This document shows positions 33,855-45,194 of a stretch of 64,000 nucleotides of DNA, in pieces; the stretch's first letter is position 1; each line of letters opens with the position of its first letter. Made by a program: the position numbers and the translations under genes. Below the pieces are notes generated by a model. The model did not search any database, was not told where the DNA came from, and worked only from the letters and a program-made list of their open reading frames with translations. The DNA is from Aphelenchoides besseyi (taxonomy: Eukaryota; Nematoda; Chromadorea; Rhabditida; Aphelenchoididae): assembly GCA_024699855.1 (NCBI GenBank), contig JAMPIQ010000001.1, positions 16,802,001 through 16,866,000 of the forward strand, read 5' to 3'.

Positions 33855-36175
33855 ATGACGAGCAGTGCATCGGCGGTTGCGAGTGAAAAGTTGGGTGGTG
33901 ATACGTTTCTGTTCACGTCGGAGAGTGTGTCCGAGGGTCATCCCGACAAGATGTGTGATCAGGTGAGAAGTTGAATCAATTGCTCTTTGGAGGAAAACTG
34001 ATTAGCTGCCAAGTGTCTGGATTGCATCACGCTGATGATTGACTATCAGAACGCCGTCAATTATTATGACTTTTTTTAATTGCGCGTCACAGTTGATTGA
34101 TCAAAAATATTCGCGATAATAAATGGAATGCAAAAGAGAAGACGCAACATCTTCGATTGTTAAATTCGAACTTGTGAGTCTCGAATAACAATCGTATATT
34201 ATCGGGTTTACACTTGAAAGGCTACAGTGATTTTGAATCATAAAACCTTATCAGAAGACGATACTTTTTGTTCGGGAAATTTTTGTTTGAGGTCGTGGGT
34301 TCCGACCGATAAGCAGCTTTCAATGACTAATCAATTGAACTTCAGATCTCCGATGCGGTACTTGATGCTCATTTGGCTATTGATCCTCTTGCTAAAGTCG
34401 CTTGTGGTATGCCATGTTATTTGGTATTTCGATCACTATTTAACTTTAGAAACCGTAACGAAAACTGGAATGGTGATGTTGTGCGGTGAAATTACGTCCA
34501 ATGCGAAGATCGATTACCAAAGTTTGGTGCGTGAAGTGGTTAAGAAAATTGGCTACGATGACTCGGCAAAAGGATTCGATTACAAAACGTGTAACGTCTT
34601 AGTAGCATTGGAACAACAATCACCGGAAATTGCTAATGGTGTTCATGTGAACAAAAGCGAGGAGGATACCGGTGCTGGAGATCAAGTTTGTTTTGGCTTT
34701 GAAGCAAACTTAAACCCGCGACTTTAGGGAATCATGTTCGGTTATGCAACTGATGAAACGGAAGAAGCAATGCCGTTGACTTTGGTTCTTGCCCATAAAC
34801 TCAATGCAAAGCTTCACGAACTACGTCGTAACGGCACTTTGGCTTGGGCACGTCCGGACTCGAAATCACAAGTGAGTTTTGAATCGAAGTCGTTCCTGAA
34901 ATTGTGATCAGTTTACTTGAGCGTTTGATTGATAAGTTGTACTTAATTTTTCGTATCACGTGTTTCGGCTGTCCGTTTCGATTACGATCAGACGGCGAAC
35001 GAATGCAGTTGTTTTGGAAAAGACTGAAAGTCATCTTACCTGTTGGGCTTTAAACTCATTGTACACTTCCATTCACACGCTTAGTTGGAAAAAAGCATTG
35101 GAAGTGTGCAATGAACAGTCAGTGTTTATAGCTCGATCAGTTCCAAGGTCGTCAGAAACGACGATTTCTGGTTCTTTTTTGAGTACAAAAACTCAACGGA
35201 AACAACAAACTTCATTGCAATTCCAAACGCAGCGTTCTATGCTTAGGTCGGAGCGTTGACAATCGAACGCGTGATGTCAACGAAAAGTTGAGTGAATTTT
35301 GGTTCCAACAAGACCAAAGATTGACCGTTTAGTCTGATGGAAAGTTTTCAACTTGAAACTTTTCAAGAGGGAAACTTCCAGTTGATTGAAGACAAAAGAA
35401 ATTCTATAAACTTTGCAATCGAGATCTCAATGAACATTAAAACAAACGGACTACTCATTTGTAGGTCACAATCGAATACGCTTACGAGCGAGGCGCTTGC
35501 GTGCCGCGACGTGTACATACGATCGTTATGTCGACCCAACACGCTCCCGAATGCTCATTGGAACGATTGCGAGATGAATTGGAGCATTTTGTCATCAGAG
35601 CCGTCATTCCGTCGAATCTTTACGTGAACACGAAACTGCATTTGAATCCGTGTGGTTCCTTCATTGTCGGTGGTCCGATGGGTGATGCCGGTTTGACGGG
35701 CCGCAAAATCATTGTCGATTCGTACGGCGGTTGGGGAGCTCATGGAGGTGGCGCATTCTCGGGTAAAGATCCGACTAAAGTCGATCGTTCTGCGGCGTAT
35801 GGAGCTCGTTGGGTTGCTAAATCGTTGGTGAAAGCCGGTTTATGTCGCCGTTGTTTGGTTCAAGTTTCGTACGCGATTGGAGTCGCCGAACCGTTGAGTA
35901 TTATGGTCTCGCATTTCGGCACTTCACCGCTGGCCGAACCCGAACTTCTGCGCGTCGTCCACGACAACTTCGATTTGAGACCGGGAATGTTGATCAAAGA
36001 ATTAGGTCTACGTCGTCCGATCTATCAACCAACTGCTCAGAACGGTCATTTCGGTCACAAAGCATTTCCGTGGGAGTTGGAGAAGAACTTGTACATTGCC
36101 AAGCACATTCAAGAGAAACTGGCACCAATCCGCGATCAATTGCATCCCGACCATCTTGTGAACGTTGTCGCTTGA
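33855..36175 (+). CDS. sams-1: S-adenosylmethionine synthetase
   Basis: Five exons (33855-33962, 34346-34406, 34450-34685, 34728-34871, 35465-36175) give 419 aa, close to the family's 390-420. Motifs: [20 protein letters not shown] at the active site, the [15 protein letters not shown] signature, ARPDSKSQ, and [18 protein letters not shown], the second PROSITE-type signature with the phosphate-binding loop. The enzyme makes S-adenosylmethionine from ATP and methionine in the cytosol. Introns 1 (383 bp) and 4 (593 bp) are long for this genome. AATAAA is at 36293-36298. The identity is certain; which of several nematode paralogues it matches is not, so the symbol is provisional. Confidence 0.97.
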
Positions 36176-36632
36176 AGAGATCACACACTTTATTCCACTT
36201 TCCTTGATCATGTATGTACTTTTGTTTGTAGAAATAATCTGTAAATTGTCATCGTCTGTCTATTTATTGTTGTGTTTATTATCTCAACTTGAAATAAAAT
36301 CGATTCACAAGTTTGTGATAAAATTTTAGTCTAACAAAAAAGTAATATCGTCTGAAAGAAGTTGAGGGAACATACGATTTTTGAACCCGGTTAAATTCTA
36401 CAAATGAAATTGTATTTCAGAGATGCGAAGTTTTGTGGTCTTCGAGACGACTACGTAGAAAGTAAACTCGTCGACGTTGTTAAGTTTTCATGAGAATTCA
36501 TCTTGTCGATAAGCGAGAAGAACAAATAGCAATTGATGACGATTGAAAGCCTTCAGTTCACGTCATTCTATAGCTGTGGTTAACGTGAGATGATCTTTGC
36601 GGATTCTCCAAGGCTTCTAATCACACAGAAAT
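36176..36632. other. 3' regions of SAM synthetase and chemoreceptor
   Basis: Convergent 3' ends; polyadenylation signal of the synthetase at 36293-36298. No gene. Confidence 0.55.
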
Positions 36633-37683
36633 TTAAGATTGCTGAGATGCGATGACGCTTATGACTCTCACGTTCGTATTACTGCTAGTAGATGCCGAAA
36701 TTGACGAAAATTTTGACGTTATTATTAAACGATAGATGACGGCCGTGAGCAACGAATCAGTGGCCGTACAAACCAAATGATATGGTCCAAGAACACTAAA
36801 GCAAAGATGTCATTTTCTTCGTTTCTATCTTACTTTGCTAGGACAATTCCATTGTACGAAAGAGTGGTTCCGATTAAGAAAGGAAGAGCGTTGAGAGTCA
36901 ATTCTGATACACAGGCAAACACAGAAATCAAATTAGCCTAAGCATCCACTTGAAAAGTAATTTCAATCGAACTAACCCTACGGAAGTTTCTTTGCAAAGT
37001 CACACCTCGTTGTTGATGTTTCGATAGTTTGTACAAGAATGCGAAGGCCAAAATCACGGTCAAGATAGAGGCAATCATTTTCGGCGTTGTCATTGCAGCA
37101 TCCGGAAAAACAGTCAAAAGACAAGCGAGTGTTATGCACTCTGCAAACTTCGGTGGTTGCAATTCAACAGCAATCACTCACTGTTATAAGTCGTCGGGAT
37201 TGTGTCGATTAGTGGAACAGCTAAAAGAAAGTAACAAAGAATAACGATGCACATGATGGCAGAGACGAAGATCAAACGACGTTGAATTTGCGCAAAATTG
37301 AACGGCCAAATGAAAACAGCAATACGTTCGAATATCAGACAACAAACGGAGCAGGACGTACACGTGGATATCGAACGAAATGCGAGATTCATCCAGAAAA
37401 TGTACGGTCCATAGAACACATCTTAACAACTCATGATCGTCTCCGTCAATCAACGTGACATACCAGATGTTAATCCAGCAGATATCATGTAAAAGGCGTA
37501 TGTGGCACTTGCCAACGCTGTGCAAGACCATAGTGCAATATTAACCAAAAGCAAATTCAAATTGAGTTGTTGTCTCAATTGTGTAGTAATAATTTTCCAG
37601 AACAAATTCAAATGTAAACAAAAAGACACAGTGAAGACGAGTGCTTGATAGGTGTATTCAGCCACAATGAATTTTGCCAACAT
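36633..37683 (-). CDS. serpentine chemoreceptor-like GPCR
   Basis: Five minus-strand exons (37464-37683, 37182-37421, 36977-37140, 36834-36937, 36633-36795) give 296 aa with seven hydrophobic segments. The third helix region has CSVCCLIFERIAVF, where the ER-x-A after helix 3 is typical of the nematode SRA-type receptor superfamily. A Lys/Gln/Arg loop (KLSKHQQRG) precedes helix 6, and the tail is short and Ser/Thr rich. All introns are about 35-45 bp. These receptors usually detect small chemicals in sensory neurons. The subfamily cannot be settled by eye, and no second receptor with clear similarity adjoins it. Confidence 0.75.
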
Positions 37684-40016
37684 CGGACTAACTTAAGAGA
37701 ATGACTACTTGTTGTTTTCCGTAATTTCGATGAGCATCATTCTCGAAATGCCATTTTTGTAGTTTCTCAGACTTTAAGGCAACTACGAAATTCAAAACTG
37801 TGCTCTGTAGTTTTTGCATCCACTTACAATGTCGCTGCCCATTCAGATACGTAGCTCATCGATTTATATTTGATTTCACAACCGGGTTTTGAAGCAGATG
37901 AACGACTATTATTCTCTCAGTTATCTTCTATTAGGTGGGAAGGTTCGCGGACAGCTACAGAACGCCGATCGTTTGTCTGCGTAAAATCGGCTCGTCTTCT
38001 GCAAATCTTTTCGTGTTTTACAACCACGACTGGACATCTGAGCAAGTTCGTTTTAGCATCAAAGTGGACAACAATTTCACGTATCATCAAAACTTACAAG
38101 AACAAATTGTTCTACAAATTGAGACACTATTTTCAAGAAAACAAAGTCTGAGCTTGATGAGATCGAAGTGCTAACCGTTTTACATTCTGTAGTCGTAGAT
38201 AAGCTTTCTTTTGGAGCTAGTACCTTCTTTGTACACCTCTCGGTTCTTCTTTCGTAGAAGCGAACAGTTGGATTTTGTGAATACAGGCCGAACAGAACCT
38301 ATTCGTTTCTTCGGTGCATTTTTGCGACTTTTAAGACGTGATTTGTGAAACAATCGGAGTCAATTGATCGAACATCTCGACTTAAAATCGTGCTCTTGTT
38401 TTGGCTTTTAGCTCAGTTTTGGTTTGATCTTCAGTCGTTTTGTTGATTTTCTTGTCGTTCGTTCTCTGCTTTCACACTCTACAATGGATCGGCAACTTAT
38501 CCGGGAAGTCTTATCCTCAATTCCTTTTACTTATATGAATTTTAGGATCGTATTCGTGAGTCATGAAACAGCATTGCGTCAGCGATTATCGTCAAGCAAG
38601 TTGTCCATAGGAGTACTCATTAACACTACTAATTCGGTTTGGCAAACTTGGCAGTTAGTCTTATGCAAGAAATACAAGATCGTCTTTTGCGGAGAATCCA
38701 CTAAATCGAAAGCGATCTGCAAAATCCAAGTGGTAACTATTTGAGCTCTTTAGCTCTATTGCCACTTTATTTAGTTAAAGAACGGACAGAACATCGATTA
38801 GAATCGCCTATTCTGCCAGCGGTATGTTTAAAGAACCTCATGGTTTGATGATCGATTTTACAGTCCAACGATCGAGCATATGATCAAACAATTCACGAAC
38901 GTCACGTATGTTCTTTGCTTACTGTACGCCACAAACCATCCAAATGCCAATAAAGATCGAACGTCCAAAGAGCAATTTGTGCTTTGAAGTGCGACTGATC
39001 AGCTTGATGTAATGAACAGTGAGTTATGTTGTTCTGCCGACAAGTTACAAGGCGCAACCCAAGGAATGAGCTATGTCAAGAGATCTTCTCTTAACTACCC
39101 AAACCTTCTTTTTGCTTCTGTTTCGGTTAATATATGTTCTTAGAAGTAGGATTAAGATTATACTAAAATTCTCGTTGTCACAGTCAACTCGACTTTCAGA
39201 CGATTTTTGAGTACCTTTATAAGTGCAATTCTGCTCTCAATCCACTTCAGCTCTCCGAACTTCCAGAATCATAGTCGTCTGCTCTTTTTGACTAGTGTGC
39301 CAAATTGCGAACAATCAACATCAGTTGGAAGAGCTGCACGAACTTTTGCAATTTTGAGCGATTTTGGACGAATCGTTTGACTTCGAAGAGCTCTCATTTT
39401 TCTCGCAGTTATCTGATAGCTATTAGTTTAGACACAATGAATAGCCAGTTTATTGGGCTTTTTATTGATATAATATGAGCAATGGTTGTTGCCAGAATCT
39501 CCGAACTACATCGATTTGCGCGATGGGCATGCTATACAAGAGAATGGCGGTGTTGTGTATTTTAGCTCGTTGGCTGGTCGGATTCTGCTGATATTCACGG
39601 GAATTTGAGTTTATAAGTACCGATTATTGTTGTGATAATTACAAGCTTCTACAGTCAATGGTTCTCAAGTTGTGGTCAATGGAAGTTGACTTTTTAGGCA
39701 TTGATATCGCAAAGTTCGAATACCCGTCTGCTACATTTCCAATCAACTGCTTTTACTAACTATGTTAAAATTATAATTTTTATGCAATTTACAGTTGTAG
39801 AGGTAAGTTTTGAGTGGTTTCATAGTTCGATTCATGAGCCCTATCTCAAGCGATTTCTGGGTATGTTCATTGGCTAAAGCTCAGTTATGAGGGGTTGTAT
39901 GGTAGCAAAATAAGTATTTCCTTATTTCATATGATGTGTTTGACAATCTTCTAAAGAAAAGTAGAGAAAACGAGAACATGAAAAAGGTCGAGAATATCGA
40001 ATGAACTAAAAACATC
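37684..40016. other. gene-poor stretch between two chemoreceptors
   Basis: Plus-strand frames at 37870-38174 and 38424-38744 have possible splice sites nearby but no consistent protein and no hydrophobic pattern. This may be intergenic sequence or the remains of decayed receptor genes; I see nothing I can support. Confidence 0.45.
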
Positions 40017-41192
40017 CTACGAATTGGACATTATGTGAACATTGTTTGAAGCGAACTTAAAAAAACAAAGTGATTTGAGCTTCTGAAACAACGCTCGTCT
40101 GTAGAACCTGATCAACAACAAAGTCAGCAGTGAGTTAATGAACGGCAACCACAAGAACATGTTGTTCATGATCTCGTCGATCATCCAATTCTCCACGTTT
40201 AAAAAGGCTCCGGCGCCTCGAATAGCAAGCGGAAGGATGATTGTGAATGCAAAAACAAAACTCTGAACGAAATAATCAAAAAGAGCGATGACTAAACATA
40301 CTTTCAAGTACAATGTCATTGTGAAGTTGTTGAGCATCTTTTTCGCTTTGTCTGACAAGTTCGTGGACTGTTGTTTCATTGATTGAACAGACAAAATTGC
40401 AATTATCATCGACAAAAAGAAACTGATGTATACAACCACTCGACGATAATGCAAGATCCAACGTGACAGGAAGTTATTCTGAAGAGATGTATTTTGGAAC
40501 AAAAATCGTTTGCCTACTTTCGTATCAAAGATCAAAAGCACGTAGACGTCCTGCTCGATGGTTACGTAAAGAACACCGTCATCTATTCTATTCCAAACAC
40601 AGAAATCATTCATCAACAGCAGACTTGGAGCATCCAAAACAATAATCAACAAAACGGCACAAAACAGATGCAACGAGGTTGGTGGTCTTCTTCTGAAACT
40701 GTTAATGAACTTAACAATTGAACTTAACACTAACCGTTTGATGAGTATGTATCTGAACCAGAACTCCAAACAAATGAAAGTACCTTCGGCAGTTCGAAGC
40801 ATCAACGTAAGACATAAGGTTATCCATTGAATGAGAGTCGGAGCAAATTTTACCGGTCCATTATAGAAGTAAACATAGTAGCCATTCTCTGTGCGATTAT
40901 ACTAAACTGAAGAGTCAGAATATGAACATCAAAAACTCACTCCCAAACACCAAAAATTAATCAAACAAGTGCAGAAGTCCACACAGTTTGTTAGCATCAA
41001 AATCGGTCGATAGTACTTCATGGAGACCGGCGACACGTAAACAATCATGAAGAAGACAAGCATAATGGTTAGAGGCGAAAGAAAGTAAATTGAAATGTAG
41101 TTCATGAAGTGCAACTTCTCCACGAAACTCGCTTCATGACCCCAGTAAGCAAGTCGAGAGTTAATAAGCGATATCGATTCGTTTATTGCCAT
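40017..41192 (-). CDS. serpentine chemoreceptor-like GPCR (Srh/Sri/Str-like)
   Basis: Five minus-strand exons (40941-41192, 40735-40901, 40518-40698, 40302-40478, 40017-40262) give 340 aa. Hydrophobic helices include IYFLSPLTIMLVFFMIVYVS (helix 1), FAPTLIQWITLCLTLMLR, then FWFRYILIKR (the aromatic-Arg motif after helix 3), LHLFCAVLLIIVLD, VVVYISFFLSMIIAILSV, a sixth and a seventh. The late loop is Lys/Gln rich and the tail basic. This fits nematode Str-superfamily receptors. Three of the four introns (36, 39 and 39 bp) are multiples of three without stops, so the frame also reads straight through; exon limits are therefore less certain than usual. Confidence 0.75.
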
Positions 41193-41584
41193 TGACTGAA
41201 GAAACTTTTTTCTTTATGAGCAATTCGAATGAATTAAGCTGTTGAGCTGAGTTTTGCTCATATTAAAAGCTTAGAATACAATTTTTAAGCGAAAGTCGAG
41301 AAACGCATAGTCGCATATAAGGAACACAGACTCCTTTAAGCTCCGTAATCGGCAAAAGCGAATACAAACTGAATGTACTTTAAAATTTTGGTCTTAAGGC
41401 TGAACTACAATCACCTTTCCGTGGGAAATAAATCAGGTTTCCTGGTGCAATCGACTTTTTAATAGTCGGATTAATGGGTTCATTGAACACTTCTGACAAT
41501 GAACGTAAAAAGTAATACTGTTAAGAAAGGTCACATTCTTGCTTTCAAAACTCCAAAAGCAATTCAACGGCTGCAAAAAGAAGT
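41193..41584. other. intergenic, upstream of chemoreceptor and downstream of tRNA
   Basis: No gene. A run of five A at 41575-41580 on the plus strand is the minus-strand T-run that would end the tRNA transcript. Confidence 0.5.
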
Positions 41585-41655
41585 TGCATCGGCCGGGAAT
41601 CGAACCCGGGTCGCCCGCGTGGCAGGCGAGCATTCTACCACTGAACCACCGATGC
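41585..41655 (-). tRNA. tRNA-Gly, anticodon GCC
   Basis: On the minus strand the 71-nt sequence begins GCATCGGTGGTTCAGTGGTA and folds as a cloverleaf. The acceptor stem is GCATCGG/CCGATGC, the anticodon loop CTGCCAC holds GCC, the T-loop GGTTCGATTCC is standard, and the discriminator is A. A and B boxes are intact. There is no intron and CCA is not encoded. Confidence 0.98.
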
Positions 41656-42148
41656 TACGGATAAGAGACCTCGAGAACCAAAAGTCTTCGCGATGATCTC
41701 TTGCTAGTCGAGAGTAGTGGAGATCATAAGGTGGAACTGAAACCACGTTGACTTTTGTCCTCATTACAACGCTACAAAAGTGTTTTTCGTTTGAATACAA
41801 AAAACTGTCCAATTTATTCTTGACTAGAAGCTTCGGCTTGTGATGTCTGCTACTCGAGTGTTAGTGGTCAATCACAGCAATCTATAGGAGATGAAGATGA
41901 GGGCTAAACGTTGGGAATAACTCGGTTAACAGCCATTGGTCTAGTGATTAGAACAGCCTCTCATTTGCCAGTGACTTTGACAAACTCATTGTCAAGTTTG
42001 GCGTCTCGTTTGGTTCTCGAAGCGAAGTTGCTTTTCCCTAAAAATTGGACGGCCGCTGAGCGAGCAGCCGAGTTGTCGGGAGTTTCCGTGAAATTCGTTC
42101 GTTTAACGTGTAAATTTGATTCTGCTTCAATCCCAACACTTTCAGGCC
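41656..42148. other. intergenic, promoter of RPS3A
   Basis: Nothing gene-like. An acceptor (ACACTTTCAG, ending 42145) lies 3 bp before the RPS3A ATG, as expected for a spliced-leader site. Confidence 0.6.
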
Positions 42149-43068
42149 ATGGCTGTTGGTAAGAACTCGAAAGTTAGTAAAAAGGGCGGAAAGAAGAAGG
42201 TTGTCGATCCGTTCAGTCGTAAGGAGTGGTACGACGTTCGTGCACCGTCGATGTTCAGTGAACGCGATGTCGGGAAAACCCTCGTCAATCGCACTCAAGG
42301 AACCCGTAAGTCCCGAAGTTATTCGAGCTCTTTGTTTGAGTGAAGCGCTTTCAGGTATTGCCTCCGACTTTCTGAAGGGACGCGTCTACGAAGTTTCGTT
42401 GAGCGATTTGAACAAGGGCGACATCGACTATCGCAAATTCCGCTTGGTTTGCGAGGAAGTCAAGGGTCGAAACTGTTTGACCAACTTTCACGGAATGACT
42501 TTCACTCGTGACAAGTTGTGTTCAATCATCAAGAAGTGGCATGTGAGCTCCGGTTTCTCTTGATTCTCACGCCTGTTCTTAATCTTTTAGACCTTGATCG
42601 AAGCCCAACACACGGTCAAAACTGCCGACGGCTACGTTCTTCGCTTGTTCGTCATCGGATTCACGAAGCGTAGTCCGAATCAAGTCAAGAAGACTTCTTA
42701 CGCTCAATCGTCGAAGGTTCGTCAGATTCGCGCCAAAATGGTCGACATCATCCAAAAAGAAGTGAGTTCGCTTTGTCGATGCTTTGATTCCGTTGGTTTA
42801 GGTCTCGCAAGCTGATTTGCGCGAAGTTGTGAACAAGTTGATTCCGGACAGCATTGGAAAGGAGATCGAAAAGGCGTGTTCGCGTTACTATCCGCTTTCG
42901 GATGTGTACATTCGCAAAGTGAAGGTCGTGAAGAAGCCACGTTTCGATTTGGCCAAATTGTTGGAGTTGCACGGTGAACTTGGTGCCAGCGGCGGAACTG
43001 GAAACTTGGCCGGAGCGAAGGCTGCGCATCCGGACGTCTACGAGCCACCAATTCAAGAGTCCGTTTAA
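42149..43068 (+). CDS. rps-1: 40S ribosomal protein S3a (eS1)
   Basis: Four exons (42149-42305, 42355-42542, 42591-42761, 42802-43068) give 260 aa (family about 257-264). Diagnostic stretches: [97 protein letters not shown] and the [20 protein letters not shown] end. It is a structural protein of the small subunit near the mRNA exit and initiation-factor site. It converges on LSM8, with stops 128 bp apart. Confidence 0.98.
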
Positions 43069-43196
43069 AGTCGACGGACGTCTTCCGATTGCACCCCCGA
43101 ATATTGTTGATGTTGATTGATTATTAAAGTTAAATGTTAACATTTCTTAATAAGTTTATTAGGTATTACAACAAAAATGAGTATTCGAATGATCAC

Positions 43197-43535
43197 TCAC
43201 GACGGAATCCAAAACGGTTCCAACGGCGCCGCCTTCAGTTGCTCGAGATCTAAGCGTCGATCCAATTCATCGTCCAGTTCGCCAATAACCGCTCTAAATA
43301 TTGTTTCGTATCAATCAATGAGCATCCGAACTTACACGTTGTCACCGCGAACCACGTACAAACCCAACGGAATTTGAGTGATTCCGTTTTGTTCGCTGTA
43401 AACACGCTCGTGAGAACCTTCGAGAATCACATTGATTGTTTGGTCGAAGCCCTTCATTGTGCCAACAAAATTTCGTCCATCGCCCGTGATCACCGAAACC
43501 ATTTTGTTCAGAAACTGATCTAACTCTTGTGCCAT
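43197..43535 (-). CDS. lsm-8: U6 snRNA-associated Sm-like protein LSm8
   Basis: Two minus-strand exons (43336-43535, 43197-43293) give 98 aa (family about 96). The Sm1 motif holds VSVITGDGRNFVGTMKGFDQ, Sm2 contains GLYVVRGDNVAVIGELDD, and the C-terminus keeps the family's acidic LDL segment. LSm8 distinguishes the nuclear LSm2-8 ring, which binds the U6 3' end in splicing. The start is 131 bp after the stop of the PUSL1 gene on the same strand. An acceptor (GTCGTTTTCAG on the minus strand, at 43555-43556) lies about 19 bp before the ATG. That arrangement is like a downstream gene in a nematode operon. Confidence 0.94.
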
Positions 43536-43665
43536 TTGGGTTCTTACCGTTTAACTGAAAACGACGTGAGCAAAAGTTGAAGCTGATAAAGATATTGAAT
43601 TGTTTTAAACAATCAAAATAACAATTTAAGGCTTTAAATCATAACTTTATTTCAACCTAAAGAAT

Positions 43666-44867
43666 TTAACCCGTAGCTGTTAACATCTCCTCTTGCTCTT
43701 CTGCGCCCGCGTTTGCTTCCTTAATCTCTTCAGCTATTTCTTGATCCCAATGATGCAGAAACGGTGGTATCGGGTTTTCGTATTGTTGGGGATCATATAC
43801 CACGTCCACCAAATACAGTCCGTGACCCGGGGCAGCGGTCAAACCGCAGTCGAGGAACGTGCGTGGATCCGGATAATCGAAGAGACTTTTAACTAAAGCT
43901 CTATCACAACGTCCGTAAGCATACCATGTAACCAAACGGACCATTCGACGAATCTGAAGTCCTTGGATTTGCTCGAATAATCGACCTCTTGACCCACCTG
44001 TTCACGTAGAAAAGATCGGGAAACTACTTCGAAATTGTAGTAATGAAAATTCTCGTCAACCAATTCGCTGTTCCACGGTTCGCCTGAACATCTCCTTTCA
44101 CTTTAGCAGTCAGACATAATCATACCGGCAGTCAAGCGGACCAAACTCATCGTTTTGGTGGTTGAAATTTGCACTATTTTATTGGCTTTCCGTCGATTAC
44201 CTTCCGTATGTTTCAAGAAAGATGCCATGTTCATTGTCCCTCTGAACATGTCACACAATTCCTTCGCTCTTCGAACATCGAAACCAGCATTACGCGTCCA
44301 AGAACGCGATCGCTCCATCAAACATGGCAACGACGGTTCTCGTTTACATTTCTCGTAAATATCTTCGGATTTTGCCACTCGCAAACGATAAACATATCGT
44401 CTGTAAAACGGCAATTAAAAGGTTTTGGAAATGAACTTACCGATAGGAAACGTGCTGTCGAAGTGAGAACCCGTTGGATACCCGATGAAGATCGTAGAAC
44501 TTCATATCCGGCCATTCGATCAATCGTGAAGAGACGTCATTGAGTTGATTCAAAATTGTTGTCTTTTGTTGTTTGTCTTCATCGATTAAGTACGGTGAAT
44601 TTTGAATGTTCAACATGATCGGTGCGCGTAGAACATGAACACCCGAGTCGGTTCTGAAAGTCAGTAATAGAATGGAGATTTGAGATCGTGAACTTACCGA
44701 CTTCCCGGAGTCATACTCACGTTACTTATTCCATGTTGTTTGAAAACAAACGGCACAAGACAATTCAGAAAATCAACGACCCCAACTGATGCACCGTTTC
44801 CGGCTTTCGCCATTCCGTTGAATCGCTGACCATTGAATCCAATCCAAAGAACGTAACGTTGAGCCAT
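43666..44867 (-). CDS. tRNA pseudouridine synthase, TruA family (PUSL1-like)
   Basis: Five minus-strand exons (44698-44867, 44441-44653, 44126-44400, 43998-44083, 43666-43953) give 343 aa. The N-terminus MAQRYVLWIGFNGQRFNG matches the TruA start. The catalytic Asp lies in GSRTDSGVHVLRAPI. Later motifs are SYRRYVYRLRV, then SFLREQIRRMVRLVTW and PGHGLYLVDVVYD. Length and the short C-terminal acidic tail suit PUSL1, the mitochondrial or nuclear TruA-like enzyme that modifies tRNA positions 38-40, rather than larger PUS1 or PUS3. It is probably the first gene of a two-gene unit with LSM8. It is head to head with PA2G4, 327 bp apart. Confidence 0.93.
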
Positions 44868-45194
44868 AACCTTCTTTTGACATTTGGGTTCATTGAATGG
44901 GAGATTCGATGGAATACGCAAATTCACTTGTACGACGTGGTAATTGCGAGTCGAAATGGCGGGCAAAGTGCTGGTCGTCGAAAACGAGTCGCGACTGTTC
45001 GCTTCAATTTAGGTCGAGCAAAGCTGTTGCCCAAAAATGTTTTGCTTTTTATTTTTGTTAACCAAAAGGTCTCAAATTCTTGTTTTGAATTTAATTACAA
45101 GCCACTCGATTTGATACCTAAAAGTTACGTGTTCGAGCTCGCTCAGCTTGTGCGACTTCTCATCGGGTTGACTTTCAGTTTTCGTCGAACAAAA
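44868..45194. other. bidirectional promoter, PUSL1 / PA2G4
   Basis: Short shared upstream region with no gene. TTTCAG at about 45174-45180 lies a few bases before the PA2G4 ATG. Confidence 0.55.

Noticed and set aside
37870..38744. Plus-strand frames as a chemoreceptor or other gene
   Set aside because: No hydrophobic helices, no consistent splicing and no recognisable motif.
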